Below, one piece after another: positions 22,650 to 33,957 of a stretch of 64,000 nucleotides of DNA (positions within the stretch are counted from its first letter, which is position 1; every line of letters begins with the position of its first letter). A model generated the notes under the pieces. The model had not been told where the DNA came from. It searched no databases and saw nothing but the letters and a program-made list of their open reading frames with translations. A program made the position numbers and the translations under genes. The DNA is from Armigeres subalbatus (lineage: Eukaryota; Arthropoda; Insecta; Diptera; Culicidae), in the NCBI RefSeq assembly GCF_024139115.2, contig NC_085141.1, positions 221,698,307 through 221,762,306 of the forward strand. The letters are read 5' to 3'.

Positions 22650-23395
22650 ATGAAAAACGATCCGTAACTAACATCTGAATGTTCCATAAAACGATACCAT
22701 AAATCCATAAAATAGTTCGGGAGATTCCATAAAAAATAATTTTATGATCCATAAATCTTTGAAAAATGATCCATAAAAACTATATTTTGATCCATAAAAT
22801 TTCAAATTTGCGCAATTTTTATCCTTATGATGATCCATAATTTCAGTAATATGATCCATAATTTTGGTCATATGATCCATAATTTTGTTTATATGATCCA
22901 TAATGCTTGGAAAGAAGGCCAATGAAACTATATTAATTGATCCACACATTTTATATAATCTATGGATGATTTGCCAAAATTTATGGATCATATCACCAAA
23001 ACTATGGATCATTTGAACAAAGCTATGGATCAAATGGCCAGAGTTATGGATCATATGACTAAAATTATGGATCATATTACTGAAATTATGGATCATCATT
23101 ACGATAAAAAAATGCGCAAATTTGAAGTTTTATGGATCAAAATATAGTTTTTTATTGATCATTTTCCAAAGATTTATGGATCATTTGTCATACGTTCATG
23201 GTAAAATAGCAGGAATTGTATTGTTTTTCTTGACTATGTTAATGGAACATATTTTCAAATTAATTGCTAAACTTTAGTTTAGTTATGGATCGAAAAAATA
23301 TTCTTTATGGGATCTCCTGAACTATTTTATGGATTTATGGTAGCATTTTATGGAACATTCAGAAGTTATTTATGGATCGATTTTCGTTTTTCAAG
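22650..23395. repeat. Fold-back array of an ATGGATCAT-like unit
   Basis: The left arm (about 22650-22925) is built from GATCCATAATTTTGGTCATAT-like units. The right arm (about 22960-23395) is the inverse, with ATGGATCATATGACTAAAATT-like units. The order of unit variants is mirrored (CTGAATGTTCCATAAAA near 22675 against TTTTATGGAACATTCAG at 23346), so one arm is an inverted copy of the other rather than an independent array. The spacer is roughly 35 bp. A 143-codon minus-strand frame over the left arm (Met-Ile-His repeats) is a by-product. Confidence 0.88.
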
Positions 23396-23509
23396 GATCC
23401 GTCTTTATTGTTTATATGCAAAAGTATGTTTTGCCGAAATATATGGCTCTTCAGGATTCAAATTGAGCTCATACATCGAGCTTCCCACAGAATTTTTATT
23501 GACTATTGA

Positions 23510-23800
23510 AGGATTCCGAGCCTCTTGGAAGTAAGATTCCACGCCTCTGGAACTGGAAAAGAACCTTCCGAGCCTCTTGAAAAGCGATTTTCGAGCCACT
23601 TGAAAGGAGGCTTCTGAGCATCTTGAAAGAACGCCTCTGAACCGCTTGAAAGTATGTTTCCACGCTTCATGAAAAAAGAATTCCGCGCCTACAAGGAAGG
23701 GTTTCCGAGTTTCTTAAAAGGAGCCTTCCGAACCACTTGAAAGGAGGTTTACGAACCTCTTAAATTAAAGCCTCCGAGCCTGTTGTAAAGAGCTTTCCTT
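23510..23800. repeat. Diverged 23-bp minisatellite, second locus
   Basis: Units such as TTCCGAGCCTCTTGGAAG, TCCGAGCCTCTTGAAAAG and TCCGAACCACTTGAAAGGAG match the unit at 1860-2820 but are all diverged, without a homogeneous core. Confidence 0.82.
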
Positions 23801-23830
23801 ACCGGACCTGACGGAAGCATCAAGCCCACT

Positions 23831-25137
23831 GGTTATTGTCCTCCAAAAGTGTCCGTTCAACGCAGTACCGATTCCTCTTTTCAAAGTGTGCCTTCGTAAG
23901 TAAGTGAAGTGAGAGACACACGCTGATCAACGATGATCACCTGCGAGCACGGCATTTCGACGAGGTAGCCAAATAGTTCGGAGAGATTGTTTGCATCGCG
24001 TTGGAGTTGCTGTCGAAGATCTGTCAAAAGACTGAACGAGGGAAGATGGCGAACGAGGCTAGAAAAAAGGTCGTTCAACTGAATACCTTTCTGTGGCAAA
24101 TAATTCGCAGATTTATGTAACCAAGGAGAAGGGAGAAGCCGGATACAAACCAGCCGTTTCCAGCTAACCAGCACGTTCGCAACTAGTAAAGCTACAAATC
24201 ATGCGAGGAAACTGTGCCAGGGCTATATCCGGTTGCAGAGCTGCGACTGTGAGAAAACGATCGAGCATTTCAGTAACGGTTCACCGCACCACTACAACAG
24301 GAATTGGATGCAGAGTATGATCGCGTTGGCGCATCACACTACGAAACAGCGCCAGCGGTCAATATCTTCCGGGAGGAACACAACAAGGAACAGCACCGAT
24401 TATAGTACATGGAGATCTATAGTACGGAATTGTGGCACCTGCAGAAGGACGTGATCTTGTCGGCTCTGCCCCAGGACCTAATGGCGCTGGACAAAAACTC
24501 ACCGATTATGTGGTGCGTTGCCTGTTGTTTTTCTGCCCACAAATAACATGAGATGGCGATCAAATTCTTCTTTCGTGCAATACAGGTAAGATATTGATAT
24601 AGTTGAGCACTATTGCTAGTCATTAGGCCCATTATGTAATTGTCAAACAACATAAAATAGATTATGAATTAGTATGGCTGTCAGGTTTTGCAGAAATCGC
24701 TCTCAATAGATAACGAACAACGATAAAAGAGAGGCAAAAACTGTTCCAAATCATAACAAGCCATGATAACAAATTTATCAAACTTGTATACAAGTGCAAA
24801 AAACAGAATCGGATAGGCAGCCCCCACAGAAAAATGGTTATTCTCGCTTTGTTTTCGCTCCTTTCGTGTTGGTTACTGCACAGCTGTGTAGAACAAGTTG
24901 AAATGCTCATCAGAGTCAGTGCTCCCCACATTTGGAGCTTTCTAAAAGAAATTTATCATGGGGTATAACATCCCGAATCAGTTCTCTATCATGCCAGCTC
25001 GCGAAAAAAGTTTCTCGCGGTATGCTACATATCGTATATGTATGCAGAGATGATAAGTGAGAGACTTGCTCTTTCTCTTCAGGATTCAATCCCTGATGGC
25101 TGTTGATCGGCAGTCAAATGCACTGCATATGACTCTT
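23831..25137. other. Unassigned 1.3 kb
   Basis: 23831-24500 is less AT-rich than its surroundings and has frames of 73-97 codons on both strands without a recognisable domain. It could be a decayed coding relic. I see no terminal repeats. Confidence 0.35.
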
Positions 25138-25149
25138 TGATTTACGAAC

Positions 25150-25490
25150 TAATGCTCGTGTGGCCGAAACCTATTCGGCCGAATGCCACGGCCGAACAAA
25201 CCATTAGGCCGAAGCCCATCTGGTCGAAAGCCACTTGGCCGAATAAGACATTTTGCCGAATAGGTCACTTGGCCGAATAGGACATTAGGCAGAATAAGTC
25301 ATTTGGCCGAAAAAGACTTTTAGCCGAATAGAACTTGTGGCCGAATAGAACTTTTGGCAGAATAGAACTTTTGGTCAAATAGAACTTTTGGTCGAATAGG
25401 ACTTTTGGCCGAATAGGACCTTTGGCCGTATAGCACTTTTGGCAGATAGGTCATTTGGCCGAATAGGACATTTGGCCAAATAGGACGTTG
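25150..25490 (+). repeat. 17-bp tandem array (GGCCGAATAGAACTTTT)
   Basis: Successive 17-bp units read GGCCGAATAGAACTTGT, GGCCGAATAGAACTTTT, GGCAGAATAGAACTTTT, GGTCAAATAGAACTTTT and so on. The early units are less regular. The minus-strand frame at 25320-25538 has a 17-residue period and is an artefact. The array recurs at 28200-28540. Confidence 0.9.
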
Positions 25491-25494
25491 TAAA

Positions 25495-26225
25495 AAGTGA
25501 GAAGCGCGAAGTGAGTAGTGAGACGTCTCACATCTCACTTCGCACTACTCACTTTTCACAGTGAGAAGTGAAAAATGACGTCTCACTGCTCACTTCTCAC
25601 TTTTTACAGTGAGCAGTGAGAAATGAGTAGTGAGTAGTGAGACGTCTCACTTCTCACTCCTCATTTCTCACAAATCACTGTCTCACTACTAACTTTGCGT
25701 TTCTCACTTTTTACAGCGAGAAGTGAGATGTATCTCACTTCGCACTACTGATTTCTCACAGTGAGAAGTGAGACGTTTTACTTCCCACTCTTCATCTCCC
25801 ACTTTTCACTGTAAAAAAATGAGAAGTGCGAAATGAGGAGTAAGAAGTGAAACGTCTTACTACTCACTAATCACTTTTTACAGTGAGCACTGAGAAATAA
25901 GAAGTTAATAGTGATACGTCTCACTTCTCATTTCTCACTTCTCACTGTAAAACGTGACTAGTGCGAAGTGGGGAGTGAGAAGTCTCACTACTCACTTCGC
26001 GCTTCTCACTTCTTACAGTGAGAAGTGAGAAATGAGGAGTAAGAATAGAGATGTCTCATTTCTAGATTCTAACTTCTCACTCCTAATTTCTCAATTCTCA
26101 CTGTAGAAAATAAGAAGTGAGCGGTGAAACGTTTCACTTCTCACTTTTCACAGTGAGAAGCGTGAAATAAGTAGTGAGAAGGGAGTCATCTCACTTTTCA
26201 CATCTTATTTCTTACTTTTCAAAAG
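25495..26225. repeat. GTGAGAAG / CTTCTCAC alternating array
   Basis: Many alternating sense and antisense copies of AGTGAGAAGTGAGA, often joined at GAGACGTCTC, giving dozens of small palindromes. TTTTTACAGTGAG recurs as a linker. A second version lies at 28545-29250. It forms the centre of the fold-back composite. Confidence 0.9.
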
Positions 26226-26340
26226 ACCTATTCGGCCAAATGTCCTGCTAGGCCAAATGACATGTTTGGTCAAATGACCTATTCAGTCAAATGTTCTATT
26301 CGGCCAAATGTCCTATTAAGCCAATGTCCTATTCGGCCAT
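26226..26340 (-). repeat. Inverted arm of the 17-bp array, copy 1
   Basis: Units such as CTATTCGGCCAAATGTC are the inverse of the GGACATTTGGCCGAATAG-like units on the left side of the composite. Confidence 0.85.
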
Positions 26341-26487
26341 TTTTTTGTTCATTCTTTTAATTGCATATTATTCGGCAACTCGGCCGTACGAAAACCATTT
26401 TTTTGTTAAATATCTTGGCTGTGCATATGCACAGCATATGTTTCGAAATGGACAAATTGATATGAAATTTGCGAAAAAGAATCCACG

Positions 26488-26559
26488 TGTCTTGGAGGGA
26501 CTCGAACCCTCAACCTCCTACTCTCTAGATAGGCGTGATAACCCCTACACAACAAGACC
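26488..26559 (-). ncRNA. tRNA-like cloverleaf, anticodon AGA, copy 1
   Basis: On the minus strand the 72 nt fold as: acceptor GGTCTTG with CAAGACA (6 of 7 pairs), D stem GTG/CAC, anticodon stem CCTAT/GTAGG with loop CTAGAGA (U33 present, positions 34-36 AGA), variable loop of 5, T stem GAGGG/CCCTC with loop TTCGAGT. The B-box GGTTCGAGTCC is canonical. AGA would be a serine anticodon, but serine tRNAs have a long variable arm, which is missing here. It may be a SINE head or a tRNA pseudogene carried in a repeat rather than a working tRNA. Confidence 0.65.
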
Positions 26560-26865
26560 ACTTAAAGGTCACGTTTGCGGAAAAGCCATCAGAATCCGAG
26601 TACCAACCTCCACCGCGGTTAGCTCTCTTTTTTGCAAATTGAATATCTTTCGGATGCTTGATTTGCCCAATCTCCACATTTGCTTTACTGTTGTATATCC
26701 ACAGCCAAGCGAGTGCACATTGTTTATTAAACGAGAGGATCGCACTCCATGCCCCCCAGCAACGGACTGGGCGGGACGGTATAGAATGCGAATTCAATCA
26801 AATGCTTTAGCCAAGCAAGCCTTTGGCACAGCAGAGTGCGATTTCCGCAAACGTGACCTTTAAGT

Positions 26866-26937
26866 GGTCTTGTTGTGTAGGGGTTATCACGCCTATCTAG
26901 AGAGTAGGAGGTTGAGGGTTCGAGTCCCTCCAAGACA
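26866..26937 (+). ncRNA. tRNA-like cloverleaf, anticodon AGA, copy 2
   Basis: Inverted counterpart of the copy at 26488-26559, with the same 72-nt sequence. It lies in the right arm of the inverted repeat. The flanks match copy 1 for about 80 bp on the 3' side of the arm and beyond, so it was duplicated with its surroundings and not by independent retroposition. Confidence 0.65.
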
Positions 26938-27147
26938 CGTGGATTCTTTTTCGCAAATTTCATATCAATTTGTCCATTTCGAAACATATGCTGTGCATAT
27001 GCACAGCCAAGATATTTAACAAAAAAATGGTTTTCGTACGGCCGAGTTGCCGAATAATATGCAATTAATTGTAATCAAGTGTCGGTCTTTCACCGTCATT
27101 AGTCGTCTGAGTACACGCGACCGTTTACGTAAAGGCAATCAAACTCA

Positions 27148-27595
27148 TCAAATGCTTTAGCCAAGCAAGCCTTTGGCACAGCAGAGTGCGATTGAATTCG
27201 CATTCTATACCGTCCCGCCCAGTCCGTTGCTGGGGAGCATGGAGTGCGATCCTCTCGTTTAATAAACAATGTGCACTCGCTTGGCTGTGGATATACAACA
27301 GTAAAGCAAATGTGGGGATTGGGCAAATCAAGCATCCGAAAGATATTCAATTTGCAAAAAAGAGAGCTAACCGCGGTGGAGGTTGGTACTCGGATTCTGA
27401 TGGCTTTTGCGCAAACGTGACCTTTAAGTGGTCTTGTTGTGTAGGGGTTATCACGCCTATCTAGAGAGTAGGAGGTTGAGGGTTCGAGTCCCTCCAAGAC
27501 ACGTGGATTCTTTTTCGCAAATTTCATATCAATTTGTCCATTTCGAAACATATGCTGTGCATATGCACAGCCAAGATATTTAACAAAAAAATGTC
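27148..27595 (+). repeat. Third copy of the cruciform unit
   Basis: 27194-27595 is the reverse complement of about 26402-26795, and 27148-27192 matches 26798-26842 directly. The unit ends in AAGATATTTAACAAAAAAATG just before the sequence shared with copy 2 of the composite resumes. Confidence 0.85.
27430..27501 (+). ncRNA. tRNA-like cloverleaf, anticodon AGA, copy 3
   Basis: Third copy, same 72-nt sequence, in a further direct repeat of the right arm plus spacer (about 27148-27595). All three keep the same cloverleaf and B-box. Confidence 0.65.
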
Positions 27596-27639
27596 CATTC
27601 TTTGTTAGAGAGGTTTTAGTCCGTGACTGGTTCACCTCT

Positions 27640-27930
27640 TTCTGGCCAAAAATCCTATTTGGCCAAATGTCCTATTCGGCCAAATGACCTATTCGGCCAA
27701 CCCGTGATGAGCTTACCTTTATGATAAAAATCACGTTTTAACGTATAAAAAAATAACAACTTTTCGGCCAAATGACCTATTCGACATATTCGGACAAATG
27801 ACCAATTCGGCCGAATGTTCTATTCGGCCAAATGTCCTAATGGTCTGTTATGTAAAAATGGTATATTCGGCCAACCAAATTTCGACCTAGTGGCCTTCGG
27901 CCAAATGGAATTCGGCCGAACGGTATTTTG
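27640..27930 (-). repeat. Inverted 17-bp-type array, distal part of copy 1
   Basis: TATTCGGCCAAATGTCCTA-like units, partly degenerate, interrupted by GATGAGCTTACCTTTATGAT sequence. The corresponding part of copy 2 is 29455-29740. Confidence 0.82.
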
Positions 27931-28186
27931 CTAAACTGTCCTTTTTCTTCTAATGTTGCGTTATTCTAAAAACAAGTTGATCCACTGCCGCCACCGTACG
28001 TACTTCATCGATTGCTTCAACCCATGTGATGGCCGCAGCACAAATGTCTTGGTTAGATAAGAAACTTGTCATGTACTAAGAAAAGTGATAACGAGTCCAA
28101 CGGATTAAATAGACTCTTGACTACCGGCAGCACTTCCTGTTTGGGTAGAGACATGATCATGTTTCAAAATCGATTTTAGATCACTT

Positions 28187-29985
28187 GATTTACGAACTAA
28201 TGCTCGTGTGGCCGAAACCTATTCGGCCGAATGCCACGGCCGAACAAACCATTAGGCCGAAGCCCATCTGGTCGAAAGCCACTTGGCCGAATAAGACATT
28301 TTGCCGAATAGGTCACTTGGCCGAATAGGACATTAGGCAGAATAAGTCATTTGGCCGAAAAAGACTTTTAGCCGAATAGAACTTGTGGCCGAATAGAACT
28401 TTTGGCAGAATAGAACTTTTGGTCAAATAGAACTTTTGGTCGAATAGGACTTTTGGCCGAATAGGACCTTTGGCCGTATAGCACTTTTGGCAGATAGGTC
28501 ATTTGGCCGAATAGGACATTTGGCCAAATACGACGTTGTAAAAAGTGAGAAGCGCGAAGTGAGTAGTGAGACGTATCACTTCCCACTTTGTACTACTCAC
28601 TTATCACAGTAAGAAGTGAGAAATGACGTCTCACTGCTCACTTCTCACTTTTACAGTGAGAAGTGAGAAATGAGTAGTGAGTAGTGAGACGTCACACTTC
28701 TCTCTACTCATTTCTCACTTCTCACTGTGTCACTATTCACTTTGCGCTTCTCACTTTTTACAGTGAGAAGTGAGATGTATCTCACTTCGCACTACTGATT
28801 TTTCACAGTGAGAAATGAGACGTTTCACTTCTCACTCCTCATTTCTCACTTTTCACTGTGAAAAGTGAGAAGTGAGAAATGAGGAGTAAGAAGAGAAACG
28901 TCTCACTGCTCACTAATCACTTTTTAATGTGAGCACTGAGAAAAAAAGAAGGTTATAGTGATACGTCTCACTTCTCATTTCTCACTGTAAAAAGTGAGTA
29001 GTGCGAAGTGGGGAGCGAGACGTCTCACTACTCACTTCGCGCTTCTCACTTTTTACAGTGAGAAGTGAGAAATGAGGATTAAGAATTGAGACGTCTCACT
29101 CCTAAATTCTAACTTCTCACTCCTAATTTCTCACTTCTCACTGTTGAAATTGAGTGAGACACCTCACTTCTCACTTCGCACTACTCAATTTTCACAGTGA
29201 GAAGCGTGAAATCAGTAGTGAGAAGTGAGACATCTCCCTTTTCACATCTCAATTCTTGCATTTCAAAAGACCTATTCGGCCAAATGTCCTACTCGGCCAA
29301 ATGAAATGGTAGATCAAATGACTTATCTAGCCAAACGTCCTATTCGGCCAATTGTTCTATTCAGCCAGTGTCCTATGCGGCCATTTATTTTTTATTTATT
29401 TTTTGTTAGAAAGGTTTCCAGCCCTTGACTGGTTCACCTCTTTTCGGTCAAAAATCTTATTCGGCCAAATGTCCTATTCGGCCAAATGACCTATTTGGCC
29501 AACCCGTGATGAGCTTACCTTTATGATAAAAATCACGTTTTAACGTATAAAAAAATAACAACTTTTCGGCCAAATGACCTATTCGATATATTCGGACAAA
29601 TGACCAATTCGGCCGAATGTCCTATTCGGCCAAATGTCCTAATGGTCTGTTCTGTCAAATGGTATATTCGGCCAACCAACTTTCGGTCTAGTGGCCTTCG
29701 ACCAAATGGCATTCGGCCGAACGGTATTTTGCTAAACTGCCCTTTTTCTTCTAATGTTGCGTTATTCTAAAAACAAGTTGATCCACTGCCGCCACCGTAC
29801 GTACTTTACCGATAGCTTCATCTCATGTGATGGCCCCAGCTCAAATGTCTTGGTCAGATGAGAAATTTGCCATGTACCAAGAAAAATGATAACGAGTTCA
29901 ACGGGTTAAATAGACTCTTGACTACCGTCATCACTTCCTGTTTGGGTAGAGACATGATCATGTTTCAAAATCGATTTTAGATCAC
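28187..29985. repeat. Fold-back composite, copy 2, uninterrupted
   Basis: Tandem duplicate of copy 1: 28187-28540 matches 25138-25490 almost base for base (17-bp array), 28545-29250 matches the GTGAGAAG array, 29260-29390 and 29455-29740 match the inverted arms, and 29745-29985 matches 27940-28186. It lacks the 1.25 kb tRNA-like insert, so the insert was added to copy 1 after duplication or lost from copy 2. The 17-bp arrays are almost identical between copies, whereas the GTGAGAAG centres differ more. Confidence 0.88.
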
Positions 29986-32900
29986 TGCGTTAAAGGTGAA
30001 GATGAGAACTAATCTAGTCTAATCTAATCTAAGTCTAGAACTAATTCTGCCACTCCTCGCTACAGCAGCAGCTTTTTGCCCTTTCCAATTTTCCATGCGT
30101 AGAATATGATTTGTATGAGTGGAGAAACGGGGCTTTTATGTCATAATACGGCACCTGTGTAACCCGTTCTCCTCCACAAGCTCCAGAAGGCGGCATTCTA
30201 TCGCTTGTCGCATAAGACACCTCTCTCGCCTAAAAATGTATAGCGATCAGAGCGCTTGTGACAAAACTCCAACGATCAAACCTATTTTGCTGGCGACAAC
30301 TAGACAAAACAGTGACAAAGTGCAACGTCTTATTGAAATTGTAATTTCTGTATCCGAAGATCAACCGAAGGTCATCATCGTCCCTGAACAATAAGCTTGT
30401 AGAGAGAGTATGGGAGTATGGGAGAGCTGCGCTAAAATCTATCATCCTCAACTTCAAAGGATCCAAAATCAGTTCCTGTCGTTCCTGTGATTCGGTCGTG
30501 TGTTCGTTGCTCTCCGTCCAGCTTGATTCTTGGGCGATAGCCCCAAATAAGTTTATCAAAACCTTATTGTAAATGCTAGTGTACATATCAATTTTTCAAA
30601 TTGAACAATGACTCCTTCAGATTAATCTGATAAGTTGCACACTTAATTTTTTTCGCCGAGATCTCAGCATTTTTTGTTTATTTTCCTGAAGTGGGCACCG
30701 CCGATTTTCAGCAAACATGATTTTTGCCGAGATTTCGACGTGACGTTTCAGTTACTGAGATATGGTAAATATTTTACCAAAAATCAGTAATAAACAATTT
30801 TTCTGCCGAACTTCTGTTCTGAAATTTACTGAAGTACAGCGGTGCCCGATTTTGCCGAGCTCGAGAAAGAAAAACTTAGGATTAAGTTGTAAAACATTGC
30901 ATTGGATCAAAACTGCTGTCCTATTTTTGATTGTCCATTTTAATGCTATGAATATCGAATTTTCGGGAACACCGAACGTCACCTCTTAAACGCCCTTCGG
31001 TCCTCTTAAATCGCTTTGAAAAAAGCTCCGTGAAACGCTTGATCTATTCTCATTGACTCGGCAGATCATAGCCCTGCCCAAGGAATTTTATACTCCACTT
31101 CTTGGCCGCTATCGTTAGCAAAAAATCAGCGGCCTCATTGCGCATCTCGATTCGATAGCACTTTCGCACAGCAGTTAATATGGTTTGTTCGTAATCTTCG
31201 ATTTCAGAACCCTATCCGTCGTAATACGACTGCCATCTTAGGTATGATAGAGTAAGGCTTCCGGGAAAAGTGCTTTATATTCCGCCAATGACTGTCAACC
31301 GGACACTGGCGATAATTTATTAACATTTCCATGGGAAACTTTGAACATAATACGTAGGTCTATCTGAGTACAAATACATGTAGAACGTCTGTAGTCGAGC
31401 TGCCATGCATAAAAGAAGATAAATTGCAATGCCAATTTATTTTCAACTTCTAACTCTAAACGCACAGTAAACTCACCACAACAAATGTAATTAAAACTTT
31501 CATTCTTCATCAGGACCTATTTTTTTTCTCGTTTATTTTTCTAGGCGAAAGAGTTTGCCGGTAGAGATATAGTTATTGAGGTTAAATGGAAAACGTTGAC
31601 AAGCAAAAGGAAGGAACATCTTATTTACAATTTTCCACCGCCAGTCCGCCGGGCGGCGCTCTTGTGTGGTTGAGCATGGCACGCCAGACCTCAAAGTGCT
31701 AGATGCCATGGCCCATGAATGTATGTAGACCACGGTGGTCGTGCGTTCTTCCGATGGTCTATTTCCGATGTGCGATGTGCAATAGAATTAAAAATTAAAT
31801 TGGTTAAATAAGTAGGTACTAAACACGGCAGAGCATCAGCTCCACATGAATTTTATTATTTATTCTTCTTTACGACTCACGATTTTTTGTATTATACATT
31901 TGTTTGATATCGTTAAACAATTTCAAATACTTTTGTCAAAAATGGAGTAGAGGGAAAAAGTATTCGCCGAATTTAAAATTTTAAATTAAAATAATTTTGC
32001 AACTATCAAAAACACGTTGTTGAAAAATGAACAAAGAGATTCAATAAATCAAATTCCCAATTGCCAAAACAATATATGTTCGAGCCTGATTACTGCCGGA
32101 AGCATCGTGCCTGCGGCTTTATCAATTATGTATACTGCGTGTCTGCGCTAGCAGATAACATCGCATGCGGACGCATTTAGCCGTATCGGACTAAAGCGGA
32201 GATAAATTGTTTCTATACGTCCATATGCATGGCCGGCTGCCTCTTCCCGTCGTCTTCAGGGCAAGCATCAGCCGCAAACAATAATTTGTAATTGCATTTA
32301 ATCACACTCGTTTACCGAACTGACCAACTCGCACCATGAGAGACCGGCTCTTTATCGTCCATTTCCATCTCGCCAGCAGTCGCCTTCCTTGACCGCACGG
32401 AACGGAACCATTATTCGGTTGCCCTACAATTAAAGTCATAATTCATCTTAGGGATATGGGACGACCACGCACAACACTGCAATAATGGACCGTGGGCTTT
32501 GAGTTCCTTACGTCGGAAGCTGGCATCAACATATGATGTTTTGCAAAATAAGAAAATTCCAATGCCTATGTTGTGTATGCGAGCGTTGACCTCCTTGCAT
32601 ATATAGTGGCGCCACATTGTTATCAGCGGTGAAAACATACGCGTCTCCTTCTTTGATCCATTCCTTTAGGAGCAGGCTAGCCCTTTCTTGCGCTGCTGGA
32701 AATTGGGCGCTTTTCTGAGAAACATGCTGTCGATGCGTTGGACAGGTTTGGTAAATATGATTGAGCACGTAGTGTCATACTAGGAACATACATCGGTTGT
32801 CCTTTTGCAATATGCCTTAATTCTGGGTATAGAAGGATGTCATTGAGTAGAATAAATTATGGGCCTGATGGATCCCGTTATGTTTTGGTTTCAGGTGTAT

Positions 32901-33957
32901 GACATAATTTATCGTTGACAGGTGACTTTGCATCGCAGCTCAACATTGCAGCTCGAGGGGTACAATTAAAATGGAATTTTTAAATTTCATGGCTAAATAA
33001 CGGCAACCTTGGAATATGTGTTTTTCTTCACTTCGTTTTTGGATATGATTCTAAGATGATGAGAAAAGGTCACAGGCGAAGCTCATCTGCCTTTAGTGAA
33101 ATGAGATGCATTGTTAGTATTCCTGAACTCTTCCAATATGTTTAAGGTATTGTGCCTTGCAACAAAATTACAACTTTCGTGATCATTTTCCAAGGCTCTC
33201 ATAGATGTGGAAAATTTCTCCGCAGTACAAATAGCACGTGCTATCAAAGCATTCATCGTCAGAATCGACCACGTGACGACCAAATTTTCAAAAATATCAA
33301 AGCAGCTTTTTTTCTGGAGGTATGTTTTTCTAAGGCGACTATCTTGCGCTTATCTTTCGTTGCGACTATAAATGAACGGCAGAGTAGATTTTATTTTGAG
33401 CGGTACAATATTATAATGCATTATTTGAGTGAGCGTTACAAAAACTGACTAAAGGGTGTTACGATCGAAAATGGGTCAATTCCAACTCAAGACATTGTCT
33501 TCATTGTGCACAAAACCGTTAACATTTTGCTCGTGCACCATGAAAATACGAACTACACGAAGCTAAGACAGACTTTAAATGGTTGCCTGGATAAGAATAT
33601 TATAAGGCAACTAGAAAAGGAAGATGACAGAGACTTTCGAACACCTTAATAATTGCTTGTGGCTTGAAGAACGAGTCTTATGACCGGGCCATCAATCTGG
33701 AAATTTAATTGCACGAGTGCCTACAAAATACGATTGTTGTCTTCCCTCAAGGAACACAATTTTTTCCTTCGGTTTTGACCGGGTTTGTCACCTTGCCATG
33801 ACGGAGAAAATACTATAGAGTGAGATACCGCAAAAAACGATCAGGACATAATCAGACTAATAATATTAGCTACAAGTTACAAGTTACAAGTCAAAAAATT
33901 ACAAGTACTTGTAATTTGTGTTGCATAAAAGTGATTCGCCAACTAATAATATTAGTA
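29986..33957. other. Unassigned 4 kb, no confident gene or element
   Basis: A small TCTAATCTAATCTAAG tract occurs near 30012. 30640-30870 has paired motifs (TTTTTCGCCGAGATCTCAGC, GGCACCGCCGATTTTCAGC; GGTGCCCGATTTTGCCGAG inverted), suggestive of an old MITE. Minus-strand frames at 32411-32768 look weakly coding-like but are short and interrupted. No domain is recognised. Confidence 0.4.

Larger units (their letters stand above)
22464..23830. mobile_element. Left end of a second hAT element of the 1789-3207 family
   Basis: CAGCGGTTCTCAACC at 22464 is followed by TTGAGAGGTACCCCTTCGAAC, nearly the same as the left end at 1789 (one base in the terminal 40 differs here and there). Next come an inverted repeat array (22650-23395) and diverged units of the same 23-bp minisatellite (23510-23800). 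The expected GGTTGAGAACCGCTG right end is not found downstream, so the copy is truncated or rearranged, and the right boundary given is approximate. Confidence 0.72.
26357..27068. repeat. Near-perfect inverted repeat, two 225-bp arms
   Basis: The left arm is 26357-26581 (TTAATTGCATATTATTCGGC to GTCACGTTTGCGGA) and the right arm 26844-27068 is its reverse complement with almost no differences. The spacer is 26582-26843. Each arm carries one tRNA-like cloverleaf and the perfect 18-bp palindrome GCTGTGCATATGCACAGC. Low divergence between the arms suggests recent formation or conversion. Long open frames here (190 and 86 codons) are repeat readings with no domain. Confidence 0.9.
25138..28186. 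repeat. Fold-back composite, copy 1, with 1.25 kb insert
   Basis: Begins TTGATTTACGAACTAATGC and ends AATCGATTTTAGATCACT, the same ends as copy 2, which follows immediately. Order: a 17-bp GGCCGAATAGAACTTTT array (25150-25490), a GTGAGAAG array (25495-26225), an inverted TTCGGCCAAATG array (26226-26340 and 27640-27930), then a unique tail (27940-28186). The left and right arrays are reverse complements in type, so the unit can fold on itself. A segment of about 1.25 kb (26345-27595) is present here but absent from copy 2. No coding sequence is recognised. Confidence 0.88.

Noticed and set aside
26291..27635. Frames of 178 and 190 codons that look related to each other
   Set aside because: They are the same repeat unit read in inverted copies, and they run through the antisense of the tRNA-like sequence. 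No protein family recognised.
32411..32768. Minus-strand frames with seemingly protein-like composition
   Set aside because: Short, overlapping in different frames, and without a recognisable motif.
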